This document shows positions 8,066-16,132 of a stretch of DNA of 24,119 bases, one piece after another (position 1 is the first letter of the stretch; each line of letters begins with the position of its first letter). A model generated the notes under the pieces. It saw only the letters and a list, made by a program, of their open reading frames with translations, made no database searches and had not been told where the DNA came from. Both the position numbers and the translations under genes were made by a program. This DNA is from CAYFUR01 sp964346275 (GTDB taxonomy: Bacteria; Sumerlaeota; Sumerlaeia; SLMS01), in contig CAYFUR010000056.1 of assembly GCA_964346275.1 (NCBI GenBank), positions 1 to 24,119 of the forward strand, read 5' to 3'.

Positions 8066-8574
8066 GCTTCCCCATCCTGTTCGCGCGTAAGTTTTCTCTC
8101 GATTTCATCCACAATTTCTTCCACCGGCGGCGCATTGGAAACGCGGATTGCGTGTCCGGGGATTTCCAGGTCGCGATATTGACCCTCCAGGATTTTGTGA
8201 AAGTCCTTCACCAGGCCGTGGGATCCCGCCCGTTCGCGGAGCCTCTTCTCGGTGAGCTGCGGCTCCGCTTCGAGTAAAACGAAGAGCACATCCGAGCTTT
8301 TGCTGCGCAGGACGTCCCGGTAACTCTTTTTCAGAGCGGAACAGGCCAGTACCGCTCCGCCCTCCTCATTCCACTCGGCGATTTTCTGGCTCAGCTCTTC
8401 CAGCCATGGCCAACGATCCTCGTCTTCGAGAGGCTCGTCGCGGGCGAGTTTTTCGCGATTTCCCGGCGGGTGGTAATCATCGCCATCATGAAATGGCAAT
8501 CCGAGCCGCTCGGCGAGAGCGTGGCCCACGGCCGTTTTCCCGGCTCCCGTAATTCCCATGACAACAATGACCAT
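8062..8574 (-). CDS. gntK: Gluconokinase
   Basis: GntK phosphorylates D-gluconate to 6-phosphogluconate with ATP, feeding the pentose phosphate or Entner-Doudoroff route. The 170-residue protein is the usual size for the GntK/IdnK family. It has the P-loop GITGAGKT at 7-14, the substrate-binding HDGDDYHPPGNREKL segment near 29-43, PLEDEDRWPWL, and ACSALKKSYRDVLR, all typical. GAGG lies six bases before the ATG. Its stop overlaps the start of the next, gap-truncated gene. The remnant of a short-chain dehydrogenase lies directly upstream on the same strand; intact gluconate loci often pair a dehydrogenase of that family with gntK. Confidence 0.95.
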   Translation of the reverse strand: MVIVVMGITGAGKTAVGHALAERLGLPFHDGDDYHPPGNREKLARDEPLEDEDRWPWLEELSQKIAEWNEEGGAVLACSALKKSYRDVLRSKSSDVLFVLLEAEPQLTEKRLRERAGSHGLVKDFHKILEGQYRDLEIPGHAIRVSNAPPVEEIVDEIERKLTREQDGEA

Positions 8575-8592
8575 AAGCCACCTCTTCCCGAA

Positions 8593-8708
8593 TCAAACGC
8601 CCGAAAACGCTGTAAAGGCCCCATCCACCGCAAGCACCGAACCGGTCACATACCGGGAGGCTTCCGAGGCAAGAGAGATTGCTGTTCGCTTCGATTCCGA
8701 CCCAGCGG
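8593..8708 (-). pseudogene. Remnant of a short-chain dehydrogenase/reductase (C-terminus)
   Basis: On the minus strand 8682-8593 translates as AISLASEASRYVTG, then SVLAVDGAFTAFSGV and a stop. This is the standard C-terminal end of classical short-chain dehydrogenases (the FLASEAS-YVTG-VDGG region). Just upstream, at 8708-8697, another frame gives PLGR, the loop that normally comes about a dozen residues earlier. Joining them needs at least two frame changes and a small deletion. There is no start codon in a usable frame, and the rest of the roughly 250-residue enzyme is missing: the next gene ends at 8873. The bases between 8709 and 8872 carry no clear homology. Sequencing error could explain a frameshift but not the missing 200 residues. 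It was probably a gluconate-type dehydrogenase paired with gntK, by inference. Confidence 0.65.
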
Positions 8709-8872
8709 CGGTGGCTTCCCCCGACCAATCCGCCGCGCACGGAGAACGAGCCATTTTCCTGCGACTGCGGAGTACGGTTTGAGTCGGCCAGAGAAAAGTC
8801 CGGCATCGGCGTATCGGCGCGGTTTCGTGAGTGAAGACCCCATGGACCGCTTGGAAATAGAAAAGAGCAGCG

Positions 8873-9850
8873 TCACCCCCCGTTGGCGTGGCGGGCCACT
8901 ACGCGATTGCGGCCGCTCTCTTTTGCCTCATAGAGGCACTTGTCAGCCCGGCGGAAAAGAGACTCCGCCGTGTCGGCCTCGTTCAACATGGAGAGGCCCA
9001 CGCTGACATGAACGGGGATGGAGATGCTGTCGAGCCGGAACGGGGCCTCACCAATCGCCAGACGGAGCTTCTCCGCGTAGTTCGACGCCGCATCGGGAGG
9101 GAAATGGCTCATCAGCACGGCGAACTCTTCTCCTCCCCAGCGAGCCGCTACAATGTGGCCCGAAGAAAAGCCCGAAATAATCCGAGCCACGTGAGCGAGA
9201 ACTTGATCCCCCATTTTGTGGCCATAAGTATCGTTGACTGTTTTGAAGTGGTCCACGTCGAGCAGCATGAGACAGAGGTTGTGCTGCAGCCGATGAGCAA
9301 GCCGCACTTCCTCAACGAGGCGGTTGTCGATCTGGGTGCGGTTGAGTAGTCCCGTCAGCGAATCGCGCGTTGCTGACTCGTAAAGGCGCTCCTGCTGGTT
9401 AATCTCCAGTTCATCCCGATAGAAGTAACCAAGCACCGTTTTCCCGACAATGATGCGGTCGCCATCCTCCAGGAGAGTCCTTTCCTTGAGGCGGTGGCCG
9501 TTGATTTCGGTTCCATTGCGGCTGTCGAGATCTTCCACGTAACACTCGGGCACTTCCTCTTCTTTCCCCTGGTTGGCATAAGTGACCCGGATGTGGCGGC
9601 GGGAAGCGCGGATGTCATCGAGGGGGTAGTCGGCCTCCTGGCTGCGGCCGAGCACCGATTCCTTGCGGTCCAGCTTGAAACAAAGCCCGGGATGATTCTC
9701 CGACAGGCAAAGGAGAACAGGATGGAACCTTTTGATTAAAAGGTCTCTCTGGGCCGTGGAGATGCGGTCCGAAGAAGGAAGCGAGGAGGTGCGATCGGGA
9801 TCGTGAATCGCTTCGTCCTCCGAATATTTGGGTTTTGTCTCCTCTTCCAT
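8873..9850 (-). CDS. FHA-domain diguanylate cyclase
   Basis: The 325-residue product joins a forkhead-associated domain to a GGDEF domain, so a phosphopeptide-binding module probably controls synthesis of cyclic di-GMP from two GTP. The FHA part (about 64-144) shows LGRS, SRRH and RNGT, the phosphothreonine-binding signature. The GGDEF part (about 158-322) shows RDSLTGLLNR, DVDHFKTVNDTYGH and RWGGEEFAVL, with GGEEF at 239-243, so the active site looks intact. The inhibitory RxxD site expected just before it reads SGHI, so product inhibition is probably lost. No signal peptide or membrane helix is seen, so it is cytoplasmic. The start is uncertain: in-frame ATGs at 9889 and 9937 are open but lack ribosome sites and conserved sequence, and the chosen ATG has only a close GGAAAG. 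It is divergent from the suf operon. Confidence 0.9.
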   Translation of the reverse strand: MEEETKPKYSEDEAIHDPDRTSSLPSSDRISTAQRDLLIKRFHPVLLCLSENHPGLCFKLDRKESVLGRSQEADYPLDDIRASRRHIRVTYANQGKEEEVPECYVEDLDSRNGTEINGHRLKERTLLEDGDRIIVGKTVLGYFYRDELEINQQERLYESATRDSLTGLLNRTQIDNRLVEEVRLAHRLQHNLCLMLLDVDHFKTVNDTYGHKMGDQVLAHVARIISGFSSGHIVAARWGGEEFAVLMSHFPPDAASNYAEKLRLAIGEAPFRLDSISIPVHVSVGLSMLNEADTAESLFRRADKCLYEAKESGRNRVVARHANGG

Positions 9851-10066
9851 CTTTCCGTAACACCGATTCGATCGCAGAGGGCTGTCCATGCGAACACGGA
9901 TTTTTGATTTCAGGGGCTTGCACCATGGTGAGGACATGGGAGCACCGCGCAAGCAAAAAGGATTTGATCACGGAAGTCCGAGCCGAGTCTCTCCCGGTGA
10001 GTCGCGCAGCGAATTTCTTTTCTCCGGGAAACCCAGGAGAAAGCCCCTCAAGTGCTCCCTCGTGAT

Positions 10067-10137
10067 CCGCTTTTTCGCCCTGCCGCTCTGGGAAAGCGGG
10101 CCTTTTTCAAGCCCCCTTTGTCCGCTTTATTTTTTCG
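10067..10137 (+). promoter_or_regulatory. Repeated CCGCTTT with one AAAGCGG partner (attenuator-like)
   Basis: CCGCTTT occurs at 10067-10073 and again at 10122-10128, each followed by a T-run, with AAAGCGG at 10093-10099 between them and CCTTTTTC right after it. The middle element can pair with either copy, so two exclusive folds are possible. No transcript is known to cross it, because the best sufB promoter is downstream. Confidence 0.3.
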
Positions 10138-10230
10138 AAGATCATCCCTCTCTTGCCCCGAATTGTCTCATTTGCTCCATTCCCGAGCGGGATGTGCGCT
10201 TGATTTGCTAAAACTCCCCCGAGCGAACAA

Positions 10231-10259
10231 TTGGCATCAAATTCGAGTGATGGTAAATT
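10231..10259 (+). promoter_or_regulatory. Sigma70-like promoter of the suf operon
   Basis: TTGGCA (10231-10236), a 17-base spacer and TAAATT (10254-10259) match the consensus boxes at five and four of six positions. Transcription would start near 10266, giving a leader of about 110 bases before sufB. AATTG repeats overlap both boxes (10229, 10256) and recur at 10269. Confidence 0.6.
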
Positions 10260-10273
10260 GCGGTTTTCAATTG

Positions 10274-10290
10274 CCGGAATTAAATCCCGG
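10274..10290. promoter_or_regulatory. Candidate operator just downstream of the suf promoter
   Basis: A 17-bp sequence, CCGGAATTAAATCCCGG, is a palindrome with one mismatched pair around a central A. It lies about 8 bp after the predicted start point, where a repressor would block transcription. An iron-sulfur-sensing Rrf2-type or Fur-type regulator is plausible; the sequence matches no consensus I can name with confidence. Confidence 0.4.
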
Positions 10291-10376
10291 CCGCCGCCAG
10301 GACCAAACAAACCATGCGGCCTCGCGCCGAACCAAATAGGTTTCAGCTTACCCGGCAGAAGAAAGAGGAACTCAAA

Positions 10377-11840
10377 ATGGCAGAACTGACCCAGCAGGCA
10401 GAATCGACCGAGCAGTTGGAGGAAATCACCAGGCGAGAGTATAAGTATGGGTTCGTCACGGATATCGAGGCGGATTCCGCTCCTCCTGGGCTCAGTGAGG
10501 ACATTGTCCGATTCATCTCGGCAAAGAAGGAAGAACCCGAGTGGATGACCGAATGGCGCCTGCGTGCCTACCGTCATCTTCAGACCATGAAAGAGCCGAC
10601 GTGGGCGAAGGTCTATTACCCGGAAATCGACTACCAGAACATGGTCTATTATTCGGCCCCGAAGCAAAAGGCCAAGCCGCAGAGCCTCGACGAGGTCGAT
10701 CCGGAGCTTCTACGCACCTACGAAAAGCTCGGCATTCCCCTGAGCGAGCAGAAAATGCTCGCCGGCGTGGCCGTTGACGCTGTGTTCGACAGCGTCTCGG
10801 TGGCCACAACCTTCAAAGAGAAGCTGGGCGAACTGGGCATTATTTTCTGCTCCTTTTCCGAGGCTGTCCACAATCACCCCGAACTGGTGAAAAAATATCT
10901 CGGCAAGGTCGTTCCCTATACCGATAATTACTTCGCCACTCTCAACTCGGCGGTCTTCTCCGACGGATCTTTCGTCTATGTGCCCAAGGGCGTTCGCTGC
11001 CCCATGGAGCTGTCGACATACTTCCGCATCAACGCCCAGATGACCGGCCAGTTTGAACGCACATTGATCATCGCCGACGAAGGCGCCTACGTCAGCTATC
11101 TGGAGGGCTGCACGGCTCCCCAGCGCGATGAGAATCAGCTTCACGCGGCAGTGGTCGAGCTGATCGCTCACGATGACGCGCATATCAAGTATTCCACGGT
11201 GCAGAACTGGTATCCGGGGGATGATGAAGGGCGCGGCGGCATTTACAACTTCGTGACCAAGCGAGGCCTCGCCGGAGGCGAGAACTCCAAGATTTCCTGG
11301 ACCCAGGTGGAAACCGGCTCGGCGATCACCTGGAAGTATCCCAGCGTGATCCTGAAGGGTGACAACAGCACCGGCGAGTTCTACTCGGTGGCCCTGACGA
11401 GCAAGCGCCAGCAGGCCGACACCGGCACGAAGATGATCCACATCGGCAAGAATACCAAGTCGACGATCATCTCCAAGGGCATCTCCGCGATGCGTGGCGA
11501 TAACACCTATCGCGGCCTGGTCCAGGTGATGAAGGGTGCGGAGAATGTCCGCAACTATACCCAGTGCGATTCCATGCTCATGGGCAACGACTGCGGCGCT
11601 CACACGTTCCCGTATATCGATGTGCGAAACCCAACCGCCAGTGTCGAACACGAAGCCACGACTTCCAAGATCGGCGAAGACCAGCTCTTCTACTGTGCCC
11701 AGCGCGGCATCAACGAAGAGGACGCGGTTTCGATGATTGTGAACGGTTTCTGCAAGGAAGTACTGGCCGAGTTGCCAATGGAATTCGCCGTGGAAGCGCA
11801 AAAGCTGCTCGGCGTCAGCCTCGAAGGAAGCGTTGGCTGA
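10377..11840 (+). CDS. sufB: Fe-S cluster assembly scaffold SufB
   Basis: SufB is the core scaffold of the SufBCD complex on which iron-sulfur clusters are built in the cytoplasm. The 487-residue protein is close to the usual 470-495. It keeps EGCTAPQRDENQLHAAVVEL (C245 is the sulfur-accepting cysteine position), the beta-helix core, and MGNDCGAHTFPYID with C406, the cluster-assembly cysteine, then VEHEATTSKIGEDQLFYC. GAGGAA precedes the ATG by seven bases. An in-frame start at 10314 is open, but the residues there are not conserved. It is the first gene of a six-gene operon and lies 85 bp before sufC. Confidence 0.97.
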   Translation: MAELTQQAESTEQLEEITRREYKYGFVTDIEADSAPPGLSEDIVRFISAKKEEPEWMTEWRLRAYRHLQTMKEPTWAKVYYPEIDYQNMVYYSAPKQKAKPQSLDEVDPELLRTYEKLGIPLSEQKMLAGVAVDAVFDSVSVATTFKEKLGELGIIFCSFSEAVHNHPELVKKYLGKVVPYTDNYFATLNSAVFSDGSFVYVPKGVRCPMELSTYFRINAQMTGQFERTLIIADEGAYVSYLEGCTAPQRDENQLHAAVVELIAHDDAHIKYSTVQNWYPGDDEGRGGIYNFVTKRGLAGGENSKISWTQVETGSAITWKYPSVILKGDNSTGEFYSVALTSKRQQADTGTKMIHIGKNTKSTIISKGISAMRGDNTYRGLVQVMKGAENVRNYTQCDSMLMGNDCGAHTFPYIDVRNPTASVEHEATTSKIGEDQLFYCAQRGINEEDAVSMIVNGFCKEVLAELPMEFAVEAQKLLGVSLEGSVG

Positions 11841-11925
11841 TTTACCGGGCTGCCATGTTCCACGGGACCGTAATGACTCTGAACATGATCAACATTTTGA
11901 AACAGGATATAAGGAAAGGCCGAAA

Positions 11926-12690
11926 ATGATCGAGATCAAAAACCTTCATGCAACCGTTGAAGGGACCCCCATCCTGAAGGGCATCAATCTCACTATCAAA
12001 CCTGGTGAGGTCCATGCTATCATGGGCCCGAATGGATCGGGCAAAAGCACGCTCGCGCGGGTTCTCGCCGGTGCCGAGGATTACGAAGTCACCGAAGGGG
12101 AGATCCATTTCCATGGCCAGGACATCAGTGAGCTGGAAGCCGATGAGCGGGCCGGAGAAGGCATTTTCCTGGCCTTCCAGTATCCCGTGGAAATCCCTGG
12201 TGTCAGTAACACCTATTTCCTGCGCGCTGCGCTCAATGCGATCCGCAAATATCGCGGCGAGGAGCAGGTCGACGCCATGGATTTTCTCCAGGTCGTAAAC
12301 AAACAGGCGCGGATGATGGACATTAACGAAGATATGCTCAAGCGCTCGGTCAACGTCGGCTTTTCCGGCGGTGAAAAAAAGCGGAACGAGATTCTCCAAA
12401 TGGCCGTTCTCGAACCCAAGTTCGCCATCCTCGACGAGACGGATTCCGGCCTGGATATCGATGCGCTGAAAATTGTCGCCAAGGGCGTGAACCATCTCCG
12501 GAGCGAAGACCGCAGCATCCTCGTGGTCACGCACTACCAGAGGCTCTTGGAATATATTGTCCCCGACTATGTCCACGTGCTGGTGGATGGAAGGATCATT
12601 GAATCCGGTGACAAATCGCTCGCCCTTCGTCTTGAAGAAGAAGGTTACGACTGGGCGAAAGAAATCCGTGCCACTGGTGCCAACGCTTAA
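11926..12690 (+). CDS. sufC: Fe-S cluster assembly ATPase SufC
   Basis: SufC is the ABC-type ATPase that drives the SufBCD scaffold. It has no membrane partner. The 254-residue protein shows Walker A GPNGSGKST at 34-42, the Q-loop glutamine Q85, the FSGGEKKR signature at 146-153, Walker B with FAILDETDSGLD at 166-177, and the switch H203. FSGGEKKRNE and DETDSGLD are characteristic of SufC as opposed to transporter ATPases. AAGGAAAGG lies upstream of the ATG. An open frame back to 11833 overlaps the end of sufB and carries no homology, so the shorter start is chosen. The 85-bp sufB-sufC spacer has no terminator. Confidence 0.97.
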   Translation: MIEIKNLHATVEGTPILKGINLTIKPGEVHAIMGPNGSGKSTLARVLAGAEDYEVTEGEIHFHGQDISELEADERAGEGIFLAFQYPVEIPGVSNTYFLRAALNAIRKYRGEEQVDAMDFLQVVNKQARMMDINEDMLKRSVNVGFSGGEKKRNEILQMAVLEPKFAILDETDSGLDIDALKIVAKGVNHLRSEDRSILVVTHYQRLLEYIVPDYVHVLVDGRIIESGDKSLALRLEEEGYDWAKEIRATGANA

Positions 12691-12700
12691 GGAGAGCTGA

Positions 12701-14020
12701 ATGTCGAAGACGATTGCTGTTCCTGACAATTTCACAGAAGGCTTTGAGCGCCTCGCGGAAGCTCGCGATGGCAAAGAGCCTGGCTGGCTTTCCGAATTGC
12801 GCCAGGCGGCCTTTCAGCGGTTTGTCGAGTTGGGGTTTCCCACGACCCGCCATGAGGATTGGAAATATACAAACGTAAATCCGATCGTTGAGGCTGGATT
12901 TACACGGGCTGAAGAGCCTGTGTCCGTTTCCCAGGAGCGTATCAACGATTTCGGCTTTGAGGGGCTCGATGCCCATTTGATGGTGTTCGTTGACGGATTC
13001 TTCGTTCCCGGGCTTTCCCATATTGGCGATCTGCCCGGGAATGTGCGGGTTTCCAGCCTGGCCGAAGCTCTGGAAAAGGAACCGGAAACCGTCCGCCGTC
13101 ACATCGGCCAGTACGCGGATTATCAGAGTAACCCCTTCACGGCCCTCAATATCGCGAATTCCGCCGATGGAGCGTTTCTCTTCCTGCCGCGCGGCGCGGT
13201 GGTTGAAAAGCCGATCCACCTTGTCTATATCGCCTCGGCCGGCGAGCAGCCCGGCGCTGCTTACACTCATAATCTGATCGTGGCCGAGGCCAACAGCCAG
13301 GTTTCCGTGATCGAGAACTACGTTTCCCTGGGAGAAGGCAAGGCGTTCACGAGCCCTCTGACCGAAGTCGCCGCCGATGAAAGCGCGGTGATTGATTTCT
13401 ACAAGATCCAGCGCGAAGCCAAGTCAGTCTATCACGTCGGCGGACTTGCCGTTTACCAGAAGGAATCCAGCATGTTCCGCTCGCATACCGTGACGTTTGG
13501 CGGGGCGCTGACGCGAAACGACGTGTTCGACAAACTGGACGGAGAAGGCGCGGAAGGCATTGTAAACGGCCTGACGGTGCTTTCCGGCGACCAGCACGCC
13601 AGCAACTGGATGTGGATCGAACATTGTAAAGAAAACATCCCCAGCCACGAGCTCTTTAAAAACGTCCTTGGGGACAAGGCCTCTGCCGAGTTTACCGGGC
13701 GTATATACGTCCACCCCGAAGCTCAGAAGACCGATGCCAAGCAAACCAATCAAAGCCTCCTGCTCTCCCGTGATGCGCGGGCCAACGCCCGGCCACAGCT
13801 CGAGATCTATGCCGACGATGTGAAGTGTACCCACGGGGCAACGATTGGCGAACTGGACGATGTGGCCCTGTTTTATCTCCGGTCGCGCGGCCTTCCCCAA
13901 AAAGAGGCTCAAAACCTGCTCGTGAGAGCTTTTGCCGCCGATTTAATCGAGCGCATTAAAATCGAGCCGCTCAAAAAAGCCATCGAGGACGAATTGATTG
14001 CGCGGCTCCCCAAAGTCTAA
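12701..14020 (+). CDS. sufD: Fe-S cluster assembly protein SufD
   Basis: SufD pairs with SufB in the SufBC2D scaffold and is needed for iron delivery. The 439-residue protein has the usual helical N-terminus with FPTTRHEDWKYTNV near 46-59. A beta-helix core follows, including NSQVSVIENYVSL near 198-210. The end is the conserved DVKCTHGATIGELDDVALFYL (C376, H378), then RSRGLPQKEAQNLLVRAF. The sequence is shorter and less conserved than SufB, as normal for SufD. AAGGAGAG precedes the ATG, and the start is 10 bp after the sufC stop, consistent with one transcript. Confidence 0.95.
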   Translation: MSKTIAVPDNFTEGFERLAEARDGKEPGWLSELRQAAFQRFVELGFPTTRHEDWKYTNVNPIVEAGFTRAEEPVSVSQERINDFGFEGLDAHLMVFVDGFFVPGLSHIGDLPGNVRVSSLAEALEKEPETVRRHIGQYADYQSNPFTALNIANSADGAFLFLPRGAVVEKPIHLVYIASAGEQPGAAYTHNLIVAEANSQVSVIENYVSLGEGKAFTSPLTEVAADESAVIDFYKIQREAKSVYHVGGLAVYQKESSMFRSHTVTFGGALTRNDVFDKLDGEGAEGIVNGLTVLSGDQHASNWMWIEHCKENIPSHELFKNVLGDKASAEFTGRIYVHPEAQKTDAKQTNQSLLLSRDARANARPQLEIYADDVKCTHGATIGELDDVALFYLRSRGLPQKEAQNLLVRAFAADLIERIKIEPLKKAIEDELIARLPKV

Positions 14021-14041
14021 TGCTTTCGAAGGGAAGACACT

Positions 14042-15304
14042 ATGAGCCTTACTCTGAACGATATGAACCGAACCAGCCACGATGAACTCGATATCGAGCG
14101 CGTGAAAGAGGACTTCCCGAGCCTTCAGCAGGAAGTCCACGGAAATCCTCTTGTCTATCTCGATAACGCGGCAACGACCCAGAAGCCGCAACGGGTCATC
14201 GATGCACTTGCCCGGTACTACGAGAAAGATAATTCCAATGTGCATCGCGGCGTTCATACCCTGAGTATGCGCGCCACGGATGAATTCGAAGGAGCCCGTG
14301 GCAAAATCAGGGAATTCCTCAATGCGGAAGCAAACGAGGAGATTATCTTCACGCGCGGCTGCACCGAGTCCATCAACCTCGTTGCCCAGAGCTATGGGCG
14401 CATTCATGCAGGCGAAGGGGATGAAATCCTCATCACCCACATGGAGCACCATTCGAACATCGTCCCCTGGCAAATCCTCTGTGAGCAGACCGGAGCCAAG
14501 CTCCGCGTCGTGCCCATTGATGACGATGGCCAGCTCGATCTGAAGGCCTTTGAAGAAATGCTGACGGAGCGCACGCGGATTTTCTCCGTGGTGCATCTTT
14601 CCAACGCTCTCGGCACGATCAATCCAGTGAAGTGGATGATCCAGAAAGCCCACGAACACCAGATCCCCGTCCTCGTGGATGGAGCCCAGTCGGTTTCGCA
14701 TCTTGGCGTCGACGTTCGCGATCTCGACGCGGATTTCTTCACCTTTTCCGGGCACAAGGTCTTTGGTCCCACTGGCATTGGCGTTCTCTACGGAAAGCGC
14801 GAGCTCCTCGAGGCCATGCCGCCGTACCAGGGCGGAGGCGACATGATCCGCTCGGTCACGTTTGATCAAACGACTTACAACACGCTGCCTTACAAGTTCG
14901 AGGCGGGAACCCCGCATATCTCTGGCGCCATCGGCCTGGGCGAGGCGCTCGACTATGTGCGCTCAATCGGGATCGAGCGCATCGCCGCCCATGAGGCCGC
15001 AGTGCTCGATCACGCCACGGAACTTTTCCAGGGAATCGATGGCGTGCGCCTCATCGGCACCGCCAGGGAAAAGGCCAGCGTTCTTTCCTTCATCATCGAA
15101 GGGGTGCATCCCCACGATATCGGAACCCTGCTTGATCATGAAGGCATTGCCATTCGCGCAGGACATCATTGCACCCAGCCGGTCATGCAGCACTACAATG
15201 TGCCCGCCACGGCGCGGGCGTCCTTCGCTCTCTATAACACCAAGGAAGAGGTCGATGCGCTCGCCGAAGCAGTGAGGAACGTCCGGGAGATGTTTAATCG
15301 ATGA
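14042..15304 (+). CDS. sufS: Cysteine desulfurase SufS
   Basis: SufS is a PLP enzyme that removes sulfur from L-cysteine, leaving alanine and a protein-bound persulfide for SufU. The 420-residue group II desulfurase shows YLDNAATTQKPQRVI near 39-53, VHRGVHTLSMRATD at 67-80, THMEHHSNIVPW at 132-143, DGAQSVSHLGVDV at 213-225, and the PLP lysine K239 in FTFSGHKVFGPTGIG. The active-site cysteine is C377 in RAGHHCTQPVM. AGGGAAG lies just before the ATG, 21 bp after the sufD stop. The stop overlaps the next start as ATGA, so sufS and sufU are likely translated in step. Confidence 0.97.
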   Translation: MSLTLNDMNRTSHDELDIERVKEDFPSLQQEVHGNPLVYLDNAATTQKPQRVIDALARYYEKDNSNVHRGVHTLSMRATDEFEGARGKIREFLNAEANEEIIFTRGCTESINLVAQSYGRIHAGEGDEILITHMEHHSNIVPWQILCEQTGAKLRVVPIDDDGQLDLKAFEEMLTERTRIFSVVHLSNALGTINPVKWMIQKAHEHQIPVLVDGAQSVSHLGVDVRDLDADFFTFSGHKVFGPTGIGVLYGKRELLEAMPPYQGGGDMIRSVTFDQTTYNTLPYKFEAGTPHISGAIGLGEALDYVRSIGIERIAAHEAAVLDHATELFQGIDGVRLIGTAREKASVLSFIIEGVHPHDIGTLLDHEGIAIRAGHHCTQPVMQHYNVPATARASFALYNTKEEVDALAEAVRNVREMFNR

Positions 15305-15756
15305 ATTCACCCATGCGGGAACTTTACCAGGAGATGATCCTGGAACATTACAAAAACCCGCGCAATTACGGCGAAATGCCCGACGCGGATCGAAATGCCG
15401 AGGGATTCAACCCCCTCTGCGGGGACCACATTTGCCTGCACTTGAAGCTGAGAGACGGGAAGGTTGCAGACGCGAAATTCGAGGGGCAGGGATGCGCCAT
15501 CTGTACGGCTTCCGCATCCCTCATGACCCAGAACATCATGGGCAAAGAGGAAGACTACTGCTCGAAGATGTTTGAGAAATTTCGCCGCCTTGTCACCATT
15601 GAAGAGGACAACCCCCCGGGGCAGGACGAAATTGGCAAACTCGCCGTTTTTTCCGGCGTGCGCGAGTTTCCCGCTCGAGTCAAATGCGCGATCCTTCCCT
15701 GGCATGCGCTCAATGCGGCTCTGGAAGGCACCGACGAACCCGTCAGCACCGAATGA
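15301..15756 (+). CDS. sufU: Zinc-dependent sulfurtransferase SufU
   Basis: SufU takes the persulfide from SufS and passes sulfur to the SufBCD scaffold. It replaces SufE in many lineages. The 151-residue IscU-like fold has the zinc ligands C40 and D42 in NPLCGDH, C65 in GQGCAICTAS, and C129 in RVKCAILPWHAL. The spacing between C65 and C129 is the SufU type with the longer middle insert rather than that of IscU. Its ATG overlaps the sufS stop (ATGA). No sufE or sufA is visible in the operon. Confidence 0.94.
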   Translation: MNSPMRELYQEMILEHYKNPRNYGEMPDADRNAEGFNPLCGDHICLHLKLRDGKVADAKFEGQGCAICTASASLMTQNIMGKEEDYCSKMFEKFRRLVTIEEDNPPGQDEIGKLAVFSGVREFPARVKCAILPWHALNAALEGTDEPVSTE

Positions 15757-15770
15757 CACCGACCGCATCG

Positions 15771-15776
15771 AAGGAG
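15771..15776 (+). promoter_or_regulatory. Ribosome binding site that sets the GTG start of sufT
   Basis: AAGGAG with an eight-base spacer to GTG at 15785. No ATG lies between the sufU stop and this point in the right frame, so this site decides the start. Confidence 0.8.
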
Positions 15777-15784
15777 AAAGAAAC

Positions 15785-16102
15785 GTGGCGACCAAAGAAG
15801 AGTTGAAAAACGGCGTCATCCAGATGCTTAAAACCTGTTACGACCCGGAAATTCCTGTGAATATCTATGACCTGGGTTTGATCTACGGGATCGAGATTGA
15901 TGAAGAACGCAATCATGTGGACGTGGATATGACGCTCACCTCCCCGAATTGCCCCGTTGCAGAGTCCCTGCCGGTGGAAGTCCAGGAAAAGGTGTCGGCG
16001 GTGGCCGGCATCGATTCGGCCAAAGTGAACGTCGTGTGGGAACCACCCTGGGATATGCAGATGATGACTGAGGCCGCCAAGCTCGAACTCGGCTTCATGT
16101 GA
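15785..16102 (+). CDS. sufT: SufT-like DUF59/MIP18 Fe-S maturation factor
   Basis: SufT-type proteins help mature iron-sulfur proteins, especially under high cluster demand. The 105-residue product is a single DUF59/MIP18 domain with DPEIPVNIYDLGLIYGIEI, MTLTSPNCPVAESLP containing the conserved cysteine, and VWEPPWDMQMM. Longer frames are open, but the start is set at GTG 15785, because AAGGAG at 15771-15776 lies eight bases before it and the domain begins there. It follows sufU by 28 bp and ends 30 bp before the operon terminator. A PaaD-like phenylacetate role is unlikely given this neighbourhood. Confidence 0.9.
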   Translation: MATKEELKNGVIQMLKTCYDPEIPVNIYDLGLIYGIEIDEERNHVDVDMTLTSPNCPVAESLPVEVQEKVSAVAGIDSAKVNVVWEPPWDMQMMTEAAKLELGFM

Positions 16103-16132
16103 TCAGAAAACGTCGTCCGGGCAGATTTTAAG

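Larger units (their letters stand above)
9851..10376. promoter_or_regulatory. Divergent intergenic region between the GGDEF gene and sufB
   Basis: This 526-bp stretch has no supported gene. It contains a TTTCTCC/GGAGAAA hairpin near 10017-10044, a set of CCGCTTT/AAAGCGG repeats followed by T-runs at 10067-10137, a sigma70-like promoter at 10231-10259, and a near-palindrome at 10274-10290. The last two are listed separately. Confidence 0.6.

Noticed and set aside
8646..8876. 76-codon minus-strand frame starting opposite the GGDEF stop
   Set aside because: Apart from PLGR, which belongs to the dehydrogenase remnant, it has no homology and no ribosome site, so it is part of the decayed region.
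10710..11801. 363-codon open frame on the minus strand within sufB
   Set aside because: It is antisense to strongly conserved SufB and rich in His, Val and Ala with no family motif; a codon-bias shadow.
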